35,405 nucleotides of DNA from Neptuniibacter marinus. GTDB taxonomy: Bacteria > Pseudomonadota > Gammaproteobacteria > Pseudomonadales > Balneatricaceae. The stretch lies in contig NZ_LUTR01000030.1 in assembly GCF_001597725.1 (NCBI RefSeq), forward strand, positions 1-35,405. Reading direction: 5' to 3'. Every line of letters starts with the position of its first letter. The stretch's first letter is position 1. A model generated the notes under the pieces. It was not told the DNA's origin. It did not search any database and saw nothing but the letters and a program-made list of their open reading frames with translations. Below, piece by piece: positions 25,032-33,800 of the stretch. The position numbers were made by a program, and so were the translations under genes.

Positions 25032-25829
25032 TTAGGCCCAGAATTTACTGACTGCTGGGCAGGCAATGAAGTGCGGGTTTAGCAGTGTGTCTTTGCGACT
25101 GTTGTAGATGAGTGGTTTCATATCTTCTGCGCTAAGGACTTGCCCGCCAGCGGCTAGAACAACTGCATGGGCGGCAGCTGTATCCCACTCGCTGGTTAAA
25201 CCAAGACGCGGATATAGATCAGCTTTGCCTTCTGCGACTAAGCATAGTTTAAGGGAGCTGCCCATTGCGATGATATCTGCTTCGGGTAGTTTTTCCATAA
25301 ACTGTTTAAACTCTTCGGATTGGTGTGAACGACTACCAACAACTTTCCAGCCGGTGTTAACGGTTGGAACTTCAGCAACGCTGATTGGTGTTGGGGTTTG
25401 GTTGCCTTCTTGTTTGAATGCGCCTTCGCCTTTTGCGCCCCAGTAAAGTACATCTATGGCAGGGGCGTAAACAACACCGAAAACGGGTTCGCCATTTTCG
25501 ATTAGGGCCACGTTGATGGTGAATTCACCGTTTTTCTTAATGAACTCTTTAGTGCCATCTAAAGGATCGATAAGCCAGTAAGTTGTCCAACTGAAGCGAT
25601 TCTGCTTTTCTTCCTCGTTTGATTCTTCAGATAAGACGGGAATATTCGGTGTTAAGGCGTTTAGGCCTTTAACAAGGAGGGTGTGGGCCGCTAAGTCTGC
25701 TTCAGTTAATGGGCTGCTATCGGATTTATCGTATATAGCAAAATCTTTATCGTAAATTTCCATTACCGCTTGGCCCGCTTTACGGGATAATTCGTTGATC
25801 GGTTGGGAATAAGTCTCTAGGTTGTTCAT
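25032..25829 (-). CDS. cysQ: 3'(2'),5'-bisphosphate nucleotidase
   Basis: The 265-residue member of the inositol-monophosphatase-like superfamily hydrolyses 3'-phosphoadenosine 5'-phosphate (PAP), the inhibitory by-product of sulfotransferases and PAPS reductase, to AMP. Motifs are the metal site LIDPLDGTKEF (about 86-96), preceded by Glu residues in VLSEESNEEE, and SEWDTAAAHAVV near residue 215. AAGGAAGAG precedes the ATG. It lies 12 nt behind the SLC13 permease gene on the same strand, so the two form an operon. With three sulfotransferases nearby, clearing of PAP is the expected role. Confidence 0.93.
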   Translation of the reverse strand: MNNLETYSQPINELSRKAGQAVMEIYDKDFAIYDKSDSSPLTEADLAAHTLLVKGLNALTPNIPVLSEESNEEEKQNRFSWTTYWLIDPLDGTKEFIKKNGEFTINVALIENGEPVFGVVYAPAIDVLYWGAKGEGAFKQEGNQTPTPISVAEVPTVNTGWKVVGSRSHQSEEFKQFMEKLPEADIIAMGSSLKLCLVAEGKADLYPRLGLTSEWDTAAAHAVVLAAGGQVLSAEDMKPLIYNSRKDTLLNPHFIACPAVSKFWA

Positions 25830-25841
25830 AGCTCTTCCTTG

Positions 25842-27608
25842 TTAAAAATGCCAAATAAGAGGGATTAAGCTGATCGAGCAGGCGGCAGTAATTAGGCTCA
25901 TAGGCAGCCCAATCTTCATATAGTCTCGACTGTGGTACCCGCCGGGGCCCATCACCATTAAATTAGTTTGGTAGCCTAAGGGGGTAATAAAACTGGCGGA
26001 TGCTGCAAACATTACGGCAATGACAAAAGGTAGGTAGTTGACGTCCATTTTATCGGCAACCGCGATAGCAATAGGGAACATTAAAATTGCTGCTGCATTA
26101 TTAGTGATCATTTCTGTGAATGCGACAGTCAGTAGGTAAACAATAGCGAGCATGATCCAAGGGGATTGGTTTGCGCTTAAAAATAACTGGTTGGCAATAG
26201 CCTCGGCCGCTCCGGTTTTGGTCATGGCTGTACCTAATGAGAAAGAAGCGGCGATGACTGTTATAACTGTGAGGTCTACATTACGGCGCGCTTTGGCAAC
26301 AGAAATGCAACGTGTCGCTAACATTGCGCCTGCAGCTAGCAGTGCTGATTCCAGTATGGTTAATAAGCTGGTAGCGCTGAGCATTATCATCGCAAATAGA
26401 ATCATTAATGCGGTAGGTGCTTTGTCGAATGCGGGTGGTGTTGAATCATTAATTGCGCTGACCAGTAAAAAGTCGCGTCTAGATCTATATTGGCCTACAA
26501 AGTCTTGGCTTGTTTCGAGCAGGAGAGTGTCACCCACTTGTAAACGGATATCACCAATTTTACCCACAATACGTTGCCCGTTTCGAGAGACTGAGATGAT
26601 CGCTGCTTGGAAGCGGGTTCTGAAGCGGGAGTTCTTTATTGATTGATCAAGTCCTGTAAATTCTGGGCCAATTACGGCTTCGACTAAGCAGCGTTCGTGG
26701 TGAGTTATTTGTAGTTTTTCTATATCTTTGCTGGCGGGCGTTAGGCCGCGGATCAGTCTAATTTCTCGTGCGCATTCTGGCGAGCCAACAAAGATAAGTC
26801 TGTCGTTAGCAACCAGTTCCCTGTCGGGTGATGCTGCGGTGATCATGCGTGATTGGCGATGAATCTCAATTAAATAGCCGTGGCTCAGATTACGTAGGCC
26901 TGCTTCTTCTATTGTTTTTCCGACTAAAGGGCCATTTTCATCAACAATGACATCAACGCTGTACTCGCGTGCTAAATCAAGCTGCTCTACCGCCCCTTGG
27001 CGGTTAGGGAGGAGCTTGTCGCCAAAGAAGTAGAGAAACATACCGCCAATAATAACTAAAGGTAGACCTAGCCAAATCAAAGAGAACATGCTCAGCGACA
27101 GGCCTTGTGTTGATTGTAGTAGACCGTCGACTACAAGGTTGGTGCTGGTGCCTATTAAGGTGCAGGTGCCGCCGAGAATTGCTGCATAGCTTAGGGGTAG
27201 TAGTAGTTTAGAGGCCGGAATTTTTGTCCGTTTAGACCACTCTTGAATGGAGGGGATAAACATCGCAACAACAGCTGTGTTGTTCATAAAAGCACTAAGG
27301 AAGGATGAAGGCAAAAATACTTTAAAGGTGGCTTGCTGTGTTGTTTTGGGGTTGCCTAATAGTTGCCCTGCTATCCACTGAATCGCTCCAGTTTCTTTTA
27401 GTCCTGCGGAAACTACGTAAAGGGTGGCGATTGTCATTACGCCGGGGTTGGCAAATCCGTATAGCCCTTCTGATGGTGTCAGAATTCCTGAGATTACTAA
27501 AAACCCCAATGCCCCCATCAATATGACATCGGAAGCAATTTTTGTCGTTAGTAGTGTTAGGAGTACGGAAACGACGGTGGCAATGGTGAGATAGGCTTCA
27601 TAATCCAT
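25842..27608 (-). CDS. SLC13/DASS family permease with RCK_C domains, likely sulfate uptake
   Basis: The 588-residue inner-membrane protein has two transport halves. The first contains FMNNTAVVAMFIP and GTSTNLVVDGLL; the second contains ITNNAAAILMFPIA and GYQTNLMVMGPGGYHSRDY. These are the paired SNT-type substrate/sodium motifs of the family. A cytoplasmic insert (about 205-380) holds two TrkA-C/RCK_C-like regulatory domains (around EEAGLRNLSHGYLIEIHRQS and LLETSQDFV). Similar permeases are often encoded with sulfate-activation genes, so sulfate is the likely substrate; other divalent anions are possible. It is the first gene of the minus operon with cysQ, divergent from cysD. Confidence 0.87.
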   Translation of the reverse strand: MDYEAYLTIATVVSVLLTLLTTKIASDVILMGALGFLVISGILTPSEGLYGFANPGVMTIATLYVVSAGLKETGAIQWIAGQLLGNPKTTQQATFKVFLPSSFLSAFMNNTAVVAMFIPSIQEWSKRTKIPASKLLLPLSYAAILGGTCTLIGTSTNLVVDGLLQSTQGLSLSMFSLIWLGLPLVIIGGMFLYFFGDKLLPNRQGAVEQLDLAREYSVDVIVDENGPLVGKTIEEAGLRNLSHGYLIEIHRQSRMITAASPDRELVANDRLIFVGSPECAREIRLIRGLTPASKDIEKLQITHHERCLVEAVIGPEFTGLDQSIKNSRFRTRFQAAIISVSRNGQRIVGKIGDIRLQVGDTLLLETSQDFVGQYRSRRDFLLVSAINDSTPPAFDKAPTALMILFAMIMLSATSLLTILESALLAAGAMLATRCISVAKARRNVDLTVITVIAASFSLGTAMTKTGAAEAIANQLFLSANQSPWIMLAIVYLLTVAFTEMITNNAAAILMFPIAIAVADKMDVNYLPFVIAVMFAASASFITPLGYQTNLMVMGPGGYHSRDYMKIGLPMSLITAACSISLIPLIWHF

Positions 27609-27651
27609 TATGTACAGCTCAAATTATCCTACTGCGGATGTTAAAAAATAA

Positions 27652-27708
27652 ATCAAGACAAATATTATTTAATAGTGTCTTGATAGCGTAACCTTTAAAC
27701 CGTAGTAT
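27652..27708 (+). promoter_or_regulatory. Promoter and operator-like inverted repeat between permease and cysD
   Basis: A perfect 9-bp inverted repeat ATCAAGACA (27652-27660) and TGTCTTGAT (27676-27684) with a 15-nt spacer lies in the 129-bp divergent gap. Its right arm overlaps a -35 TTGATA (27680-27685), followed after exactly 17 bp by TAGTAT (27703-27708), a fair sigma70 -10. The leader to ATG 27738 would be about 23 nt. The arrangement suits a repressor controlling the sulfur module. The DNA-binding domain at the N-terminus of the adjacent CysD is a candidate ligand (inference). Confidence 0.5.
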
Positions 27709-27737
27709 TACAACTGATTAAATGTTGAACTGATGTT

Positions 27738-29459
27738 ATGACCAATCAAAAATCTAAACAGGGCACTGCTGATCAGCTTCGAACGAAGGCGGTTGTTATG
27801 CGACTGCATAAAAAAACGTTGGAGCAGATTCGTGAAGTCACTGGGTTGAGTCATCCTACTATTATTTCGGCTTATAAAAAGTTCATGAAAGGTGGTTGGA
27901 AGGCGTTAGTTTCTAAAAGCAGTGGCCGCCCTGCAGGGGCTAAAGGGTTAAAGCTACACAGTGCGGAAGAGGCGTTTACTCGGTTACTAAGTATAGAGTC
28001 GCCCTGTGAATTGTTTGAAGATGGTGTGTTTTGGACTCCTGAGCATGTGCAGCGCTGGTTGGAGGTTGAGTTAGGTGAAGTGCTCTCGATTAAATCTGTG
28101 CAGCGCTATTTACAAGAATTAGGCTTGATTGATTCAGAAAAGTTTGAGGTGGCACGAGAAGAGGTGCTTAGTCAGTCGAAGCTGTCTAAATTACCTACAA
28201 TTTATGTTTCAGGCTTAAGAGATATATCCTTTGCAGGGCAACGGTTTTATCAGTTCTATTTGACGGATTTGAGGAATAGCTCTCGTTGGATTCATTATAA
28301 AGAAAAGCCAACAATTTTAGAGCTGCTTAAATTTCTGGATTTGGTAATTGAAACAAGTTCGAACCCCGTGGTTTTGATATCACGTTATCCGCTGGTGGAA
28401 CGATATTCAGAGTTTCAAAATTGGTGTGCTTTGCATGCTAAAAAGATTGAATTTATCGCTTATGAACAGGTGGTTCATCAGGCGAAAGGTAAAGATTTAC
28501 AAATTACTACTGAGCAGAAGACTTCGTCTTCAAATAGGAAGGTATCTTCGGGAGATAATATGCCATTAACACATTTACAACGTCTGGAAGCGGAAAGTAT
28601 CCAGATAATGAGGGAGGTTGTCGCAGAGACTGAAAATCCTGTGATGTTGTATTCCATCGGGAAGGATAGTGCGGTAATGCTGCATATTGCAATGAAGGCA
28701 TTTTACCCTTCGTTACCCCCTTTTCCTCTACTGCATGTTGATACGCGGTGGAAGTTTCAAGAGATGTACGCTTTTAGGGATAAAATGGTTGAAGATCTAG
28801 GTCTTAAACTTATTACCCATATTAACCCTGAAGGAATTGAAAAGGGTATTAACCCTTTTACTCATGGTTCTGCTATTCATACAGATATCATGAAAACGGA
28901 AGGCTTAAAGCAGGCATTGAATGAATATGGTTTTGATGCTGCTTTTGGTGGTGCCCGCCGAGATGAAGAAAAATCGCGCGCTAAAGAGCGTATTTTCTCT
29001 TTCCGTAGTGCTGATCATCGCTGGGACCCTAAAAATCAGCGCCCAGAGCTTTGGAAGCAGTATAACGCTAGGAAGCATAAGGGTGAGTCGATCCGTGTCT
29101 TTCCGATCTCTAACTGGACCGAGCTAGATATTTGGCAGTATATCCATTTGGAGGGCATTCCTATTGTGCCGCTTTATTACTCCGCAGAGCGTCCTGTCGT
29201 TGAGCGTGATGGTTCTTTGATTATGGTTGATGATGATCGTATGCCTTTGAAAGAGGGTGAGATTCCAATGATGAAGCATGTTCGTTTTAGAACCTTAGGT
29301 TGTTATCCATTGACAGGTGCTGTGGAATCTAAGGCGACAACCTTGCCTGATATTATTCAGGAAATGCTTCTGACTAAAACGTCGGAGCGACAAGGCCGTG
29401 TAATCGATCACGATTCAGCCGCATCTATGGAGAAGAAGAAGCAGGAGGGGTACTTCTAA
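27738..29459 (+). CDS. cysD: Sulfate adenylyltransferase subunit 2 fused to a transposase-like N-terminal region
   Basis: Residues 275-573 are a complete CysD: the PP-loop [10 protein letters not shown] (306-315), then [20 protein letters not shown] and the C-terminal RQGRVIDHD. With CysN it makes APS from sulfate and ATP. Residues 1-274 are extra. A helix-turn-helix (about 14-60, [20 protein letters not shown]) runs into [15 protein letters not shown] second winged helix (about 99-130, [20 protein letters not shown]) follows. Residues 153-245 resemble an IS630-type RNase H core whose expected DN pair reads SR (215-216). A Ser/Thr/Lys-rich linker (257-274) joins it to CysD. No stop interrupts the frame. 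ATG 28560 (Met275) has its own GGGAG at 28550-28554, 5 nt upstream, so free CysD could also be made. ATG 27738 lacks a clear ribosome site. The stop overlaps cysNC. Confidence 0.88.
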   Translation: MTNQKSKQGTADQLRTKAVVMRLHKKTLEQIREVTGLSHPTIISAYKKFMKGGWKALVSKSSGRPAGAKGLKLHSAEEAFTRLLSIESPCELFEDGVFWTPEHVQRWLEVELGEVLSIKSVQRYLQELGLIDSEKFEVAREEVLSQSKLSKLPTIYVSGLRDISFAGQRFYQFYLTDLRNSSRWIHYKEKPTILELLKFLDLVIETSSNPVVLISRYPLVERYSEFQNWCALHAKKIEFIAYEQVVHQAKGKDLQITTEQKTSSSNRKVSSGDNMPLTHLQRLEAESIQIMREVVAETENPVMLYSIGKDSAVMLHIAMKAFYPSLPPFPLLHVDTRWKFQEMYAFRDKMVEDLGLKLITHINPEGIEKGINPFTHGSAIHTDIMKTEGLKQALNEYGFDAAFGGARRDEEKSRAKERIFSFRSADHRWDPKNQRPELWKQYNARKHKGESIRVFPISNWTELDIWQYIHLEGIPIVPLYYSAERPVVERDGSLIMVDDDRMPLKEGEIPMMKHVRFRTLGCYPLTGAVESKATTLPDIIQEMLLTKTSERQGRVIDHDSAASMEKKKQEGYF

Positions 29460-31363
29460 TGGCTCATGTATCTGATTTAATTGAAAGTGATATCGCTCAG
29501 TATCTTAAAGACCATGAGCATAAAAGTTTATTACGTTTCATTACTTGCGGTAGCGTTGATGATGGCAAAAGTACGCTGATTGGACGTTTGTTGTTCGAAT
29601 CAAAAATGCTCTTTGAAGATCAGTTAGCTGCTGTAGAGTCTGATTCTAAGAAGTTTGGTACTCAAGGTGAATCGATAGATTTTGCGTTGCTGGTGGATGG
29701 TTTAGCTGCTGAACGTGAGCAAGGTATTACCATTGATGTTGCTTATCGTTTCTTCTCGACTGACCGCCGTAAATTTATCGTCGCGGATACACCGGGTCAT
29801 GAGCAGTACACTCGTAATATGGTGACGGGAGCGTCAACAGCAGATGTTGCTATTTTGATGGTTGATGCGCGTAAAGGTATTTTGACGCAAACCCGTCGCC
29901 ATAGCTTTTTGGTCTCTTTGATTGGTATTCGCCATATTGTTGTAGCCATCAATAAGATGGATTTGGTTGATTACTCTGAAGGTGTTTTTAATAACATCGT
30001 TGAAGAGTATCAGGCATTTGCCGCTGAAGTGGGGATCGAAAAAATAACCTTTATCCCTATGTCTGCTTTTAAAGGCGACAACGTCACTGAGTGCAGTGAA
30101 AGAATGCCATGGTATCGCGGCACTACGCTGATGGGCTATCTTGAAACCGTTGAGGTAGATGATGAGCGAGTGCAACGTTTGCCGTTCCGTATGGCTGTGC
30201 AGTGGGTCAATCGTCCAAACTTAGATTTTCGTGGATTCTCTGGTCTATTGGCTGGAGGTAAGATCCATCCTGGTGATAAAGTGCGAGTTTTACCTTCAGG
30301 TAAAGAAAGCACCGTTGCGCGTATAGTTACTATGGACGGTGATTTAGATGAGGCAGTGGCTGGTCAGTCGGTTACGTTGACGCTGGCTGATGAGATTGAT
30401 GTGTCCCGTGGCGATCTGTTAGTTGAATCTGCTCAGCCTGCATCGGTTGCGAAACAGTTTGAAACGACTGTTGTGTGGATGCATGAAGAGTCGCTTTTAC
30501 CGGGCCGTACTTATCTTATGAAAGTGGGTACACAGACGGTTTCTGCAACAATTACTGATATTAAATATCAAGTAAATGTGAATACGCTTGAGCATACAGC
30601 GGCTAAAAGTTTAGAGCTTAATGGTATTGGTATCTGCTCGTTGAGTCTTGACCGCGATATTGCTTTTGATCCTTATAAAGAGAATCAGGACACAGGTAAT
30701 TTCATTTTAATCGACAGGCTAACAAATAGTACTGTGGGTGCCGGCATGATCAACTTTGCGCTACGTCGTAGCCACAATATTACTATCCAGCATGTGGATG
30801 TTAATAAAGAGGGTCGTGGTAGTGCTAAGCATCAGAAGCCGTGTATTATTTGGTTAACTGGATTGTCAGGTGCCGGTAAGTCAACTATTGCAAACCTAGT
30901 TGAACAGAAACTGTTTGCGATGGGGCGTCATACTTACCTACTAGATGGTGATAATGTTCGTCATGGTTTAAACAAGGACTTGGGCTTTACTGATGGTGAT
31001 CGTGTAGAAAATATTCGCCGCATTGCTGAGGTTGGAAAACTGATGCTGGATGCGGGTCTGATTGTTATCTCTGCGTTTATCTCGCCATTCCGTTCAGAGC
31101 GCCGTATGGCACGCGAGCTAGTGGAAGAGGGTGAATTTGTCGAAGTTTTTGTCAATACGCCCTTGGATGTTGCGGAAGATAGAGACGTGAAAGGTCTTTA
31201 TAAGAAAGCTAGACGGGGTGAATTGAAGAACTTTACAGGTGTTGATTCACCTTATGAAGCACCAGAAAATCCAGAGTGTGACCTGCGCACAGCCGGTTAT
31301 AGTGCTGATGAGTGTGCAGAGCAAGTTGTAGAGTACCTTCAGAAAAATGGCTACTTAGGTTAA
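29459..31363 (+). CDS. cysNC: Bifunctional sulfate adenylyltransferase subunit 1 / APS kinase
   Basis: The 634-residue fusion has a GTPase half and a kinase half. CysN carries G1 GSVDDGKST (31-39), G3 DTPGHEQYT (110-118) and NKMD, followed by beta-barrel domains; it drives APS synthesis by GTP hydrolysis with CysD. From residue 460 the CysC domain has P-loop GLSGAGKST (468-476), [10 protein letters not shown] and FISPFRSER with the phospho-acceptor serine, and phosphorylates APS to PAPS. The same fusion occurs in NodQ, which feeds a sulfotransferase in rhizobia. AGGAGG (29443-29448) lies 10 nt before the ATG, which overlaps the cysD stop (TAATG), so the subunits are co-translated. The product PAPS is the donor for the three sulfotransferases. 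Confidence 0.95.
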   Translation: MAHVSDLIESDIAQYLKDHEHKSLLRFITCGSVDDGKSTLIGRLLFESKMLFEDQLAAVESDSKKFGTQGESIDFALLVDGLAAEREQGITIDVAYRFFSTDRRKFIVADTPGHEQYTRNMVTGASTADVAILMVDARKGILTQTRRHSFLVSLIGIRHIVVAINKMDLVDYSEGVFNNIVEEYQAFAAEVGIEKITFIPMSAFKGDNVTECSERMPWYRGTTLMGYLETVEVDDERVQRLPFRMAVQWVNRPNLDFRGFSGLLAGGKIHPGDKVRVLPSGKESTVARIVTMDGDLDEAVAGQSVTLTLADEIDVSRGDLLVESAQPASVAKQFETTVVWMHEESLLPGRTYLMKVGTQTVSATITDIKYQVNVNTLEHTAAKSLELNGIGICSLSLDRDIAFDPYKENQDTGNFILIDRLTNSTVGAGMINFALRRSHNITIQHVDVNKEGRGSAKHQKPCIIWLTGLSGAGKSTIANLVEQKLFAMGRHTYLLDGDNVRHGLNKDLGFTDGDRVENIRRIAEVGKLMLDAGLIVISAFISPFRSERRMARELVEEGEFVEVFVNTPLDVAEDRDVKGLYKKARRGELKNFTGVDSPYEAPENPECDLRTAGYSADECAEQVVEYLQKNGYLG

Positions 31364-31383
31364 GCCGCTTCGGATGTGTTTTG

Positions 31384-31423
31384 CCTCTCTCTTTAATGCG
31401 CGATGCTTATTGAGAGAGGTTTT
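31384..31423 (+). terminator. Probable terminator after cysNC
   Basis: An 8-bp stem CCTCTCTC (31384-31391) and GAGAGAGG (31412-31419) with a 20-nt loop is followed by four T residues, 20 nt beyond the cysNC stop. The loop is long and the T-run short, so termination may be incomplete. The 148-bp gap 31364-31511 holds no gene and may contain a galE promoter. Confidence 0.5.
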
Positions 31424-31511
31424 AATGCTTGGTTTAAGGAAGGGGATTTTGATAATGCATTACAGTAAGGCGATGTTTTAGCCTTATTGGGTCGATTAAA
31501 GGGACGTTTAA

Positions 31512-32531
31512 GTGCTTTCTAAAACGATATTAGTGACAGGTGGAGCTGGTTATATAGGTTCTCATGCCACTGTCCAGCTTTTGTCAGTAGGTTCAAACGT
31601 TGTGGTTTTGGACAACCTTTGTAACAGTAGTGATGAAGTGTTTAATCGTATCGAAACTATCACAGGTGTGCGCCCTGAGTTTATTGAGGGTGATATTAGA
31701 GATAGATCTTGTCTAGATAGGATTTTCTCAGAGTATGCAATTAGTGCCGTTATTCACTTTGCTGGCTTGAAAGCTGTAGGTGAAAGCACTCAAATCCCAT
31801 TGGATTATTACCAGAATAATGTTTGTGGCACCTTAGTTCTTTGTGAGGCAATGGCCGCCGCGGGTGTGAAACAGCTTGTTTTTAGCTCATCGGCTACGGT
31901 TTATGGTGAAGATGCGCCTATCCCTTATGTTGAAACTATGCCGAGAGGTAAGACATCCAATCCTTATGGTACGTCTAAGGCGATGGTTGAGCAGATGTTA
32001 ACTGATCTGTGCAAGTCAGATGAGGAATGGTCTGTTGCTTTGCTACGTTACTTTAACCCTATAGGTGCTCATCCTTCTGGATTGATTGGTGAAGATCCTA
32101 AAGGTATTCCTAATAATCTAATGCCATTTATTAGTCAGGTTGCTGTTGGTAAGCGGAAAGAGCTTTCCATCTTTGGCAGTGACTATCCTACGAATGATGG
32201 AACCTGTGAAAGGGATTATCTGCATGTGATGGATCTTGCTGATGGGCATTTAGCTGCCTTGAGTTGCTTAGATTCAACGGGCGTGCATATTTTTAATCTA
32301 GGTACAGGTAAAGGTTTGTCTGTATTAGATATGGTTAATTCATTTGTGGATGTGACCGGTGTTGATATTCCTTATGTTTTTGCTGATAGGCGTGAAGGTG
32401 ATTTACCTGCCTTTTGGGCGGATGCCAGTAAAGTAGAAAGCGAACTGGGTTGGAAGGCTGACCGTACATTAGATCAGATGATGGAAGATACCTGGCGTTG
32501 GCAGTCCAATAATCCGGATGGGTATTTGTAG
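31512..32531 (+). CDS. galE: UDP-glucose 4-epimerase
   Basis: This cytoplasmic NAD-dependent enzyme interconverts UDP-glucose and UDP-galactose. The 339-residue length is typical. The Rossmann motif is GGAGYIGSH (10-18), followed by VIHFAGLKAVGES, SSSATVYGE and the catalytic Tyr-Lys in NPYGTSKAMVEQ, then LRYFNPIGAHPSG and DYLHVMDLADGH, both characteristic of GalE. The start is GTG at 31512 with AAGGGA about 7 nt upstream. It supplies galactose donor to the locus and, with ugd, draws on the same UDP-glucose pool. Confidence 0.94.
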   Translation: MLSKTILVTGGAGYIGSHATVQLLSVGSNVVVLDNLCNSSDEVFNRIETITGVRPEFIEGDIRDRSCLDRIFSEYAISAVIHFAGLKAVGESTQIPLDYYQNNVCGTLVLCEAMAAAGVKQLVFSSSATVYGEDAPIPYVETMPRGKTSNPYGTSKAMVEQMLTDLCKSDEEWSVALLRYFNPIGAHPSGLIGEDPKGIPNNLMPFISQVAVGKRKELSIFGSDYPTNDGTCERDYLHVMDLADGHLAALSCLDSTGVHIFNLGTGKGLSVLDMVNSFVDVTGVDIPYVFADRREGDLPAFWADASKVESELGWKADRTLDQMMEDTWRWQSNNPDGYL

Positions 32532-32589
32532 CCTCATGATCGTATGAAATTTAGGTTTTGCGAAACATATTTTTCTTCATTAGTAAGCA

Positions 32590-33741
32590 ATGAGATTTTA
32601 TTGTATGTCTAAGAATATTATTTTTGTATCAGGGATTCAGGTTTACCCTCCGCAATCAGGAGGCCAGTTACGCAGTTATAATTTGTGTAAAGCTTTAGCT
32701 AAAAAAGGACATAATGTTTCTATATATTCTTTTACGGGAAGGAAAAAGGGTTACCTTCAAGGAGAAAAAAGTTTTGTAAATGATGTAGATGATGTACCTG
32801 AATATGTAAATATGAGCAGGATTTATGGTTTCTTACAGTTTTTTAGCTATAGATTAGGCCTTCCCCCTTTATGGTTGGCTTTTATTACTAGGTTTTATAT
32901 TCCTAAGAAATTGAAAAATTTAATTAAGCAATCAGATATGCTGATTGTGGATTTTCCATATCTATCAAATGTTTTTAAAATAAGTAATGGAACCAATGTG
33001 TTAAATACACATAATGCAGAGTTTGAGCTTTTTTCATCTTCCTTTATTTCTAGTGTAGTTCGAAAATTAGAAATTAAAGCAATGAAGGCGGCCGATTTAA
33101 CCGTGTTTTGTTGTCAGAACGATATGGATAAATTTTGTGGCTTTCCTGCTAAGGCTTGTATAGTCCCTAATGGTTTAGATTTGGGTTGTTTTGATCGTTC
33201 GGATATTGATTCTTTTGCTATTAGGGCTGAGTTAAATATTCCTAAACATAAAAAGATTGTTCTATTCACTGGAAGTAGTTATGCCCCAAATAAAATAGGG
33301 TTCGAGGATCTTTTAGGGTGGTGCAAGCTTAATACAAAGTTTATCCAAGATAATAACCTCGTTTTTTTGGTCGTGGGTTCTGTTAGCGAGCCCTATGAGT
33401 ACTCAGATGTTTTTAAGGCATTGGGACGAGTGGATAGTGTTTATAAATATTTGCTTTCGGCAGATCTTGCGATTAACCCAGTTGCGTCTGGTAGTGGAGC
33501 AAACGTCAAGGTTGCTGAGTATATTGCTGCAAAGTTACCTGTAATATCTACAGAATTCGGGGTTAGAGGGTTTGAGCTAGATTCTGACAATTGTTTTATT
33601 TTTGATTTTTCTAATCTTAAAGAATGCTTGCAGTTGGTGTTGAATGAAAATGATCTGAAAGGACGCTCTTCTAGGGCTTATCAAGATAATCTGCAGAGTA
33701 TCTGTATGTATTCGGGCGTTTGTAAAATCGATGATTTGTGA
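32590..33741 (+). CDS. Glycosyltransferase, GT4-like
   Basis: The GT-B glycosyltransferase of 383 residues has an N-terminal acceptor domain beginning IIFVSGIQVYPPQSGGQLRS, a linker VPNGLDLGCFD (about 193-203), and a donor domain with VLFTGSSYAPNKIG and NPVASGSGANVKVAEYIAAK, where the second Glu corresponds to the EX7E motif. Relatives are sugar transferases that use nucleotide-activated sugars. The C-terminus stops soon after the last helix. Neither possible start has a strong ribosome site: ATG 32590 or ATG 32605 (MSKNIIF), the latter closer to the usual family start. It lies between galE and manC, consistent with extending the same repeat unit. Confidence 0.83.
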   Translation: MRFYCMSKNIIFVSGIQVYPPQSGGQLRSYNLCKALAKKGHNVSIYSFTGRKKGYLQGEKSFVNDVDDVPEYVNMSRIYGFLQFFSYRLGLPPLWLAFITRFYIPKKLKNLIKQSDMLIVDFPYLSNVFKISNGTNVLNTHNAEFELFSSSFISSVVRKLEIKAMKAADLTVFCCQNDMDKFCGFPAKACIVPNGLDLGCFDRSDIDSFAIRAELNIPKHKKIVLFTGSSYAPNKIGFEDLLGWCKLNTKFIQDNNLVFLVVGSVSEPYEYSDVFKALGRVDSVYKYLLSADLAINPVASGSGANVKVAEYIAAKLPVISTEFGVRGFELDSDNCFIFDFSNLKECLQLVLNENDLKGRSSRAYQDNLQSICMYSGVCKIDDL

Positions 33742-33800
33742 TGCTTCTGACTTTTTGGAAGTTAGTCGTTTAATTTTTAATTTCATTATTTAGGTTGCAT

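Noticed and set aside
27738-28560. Separate transposase pseudogene upstream of cysD
   Set aside because: There is no stop codon or frameshift between the transposase-like part and CysD, no terminal inverted repeats flank it, and the whole frame is open. A fusion is the simpler reading, although independent translation of CysD remains possible.
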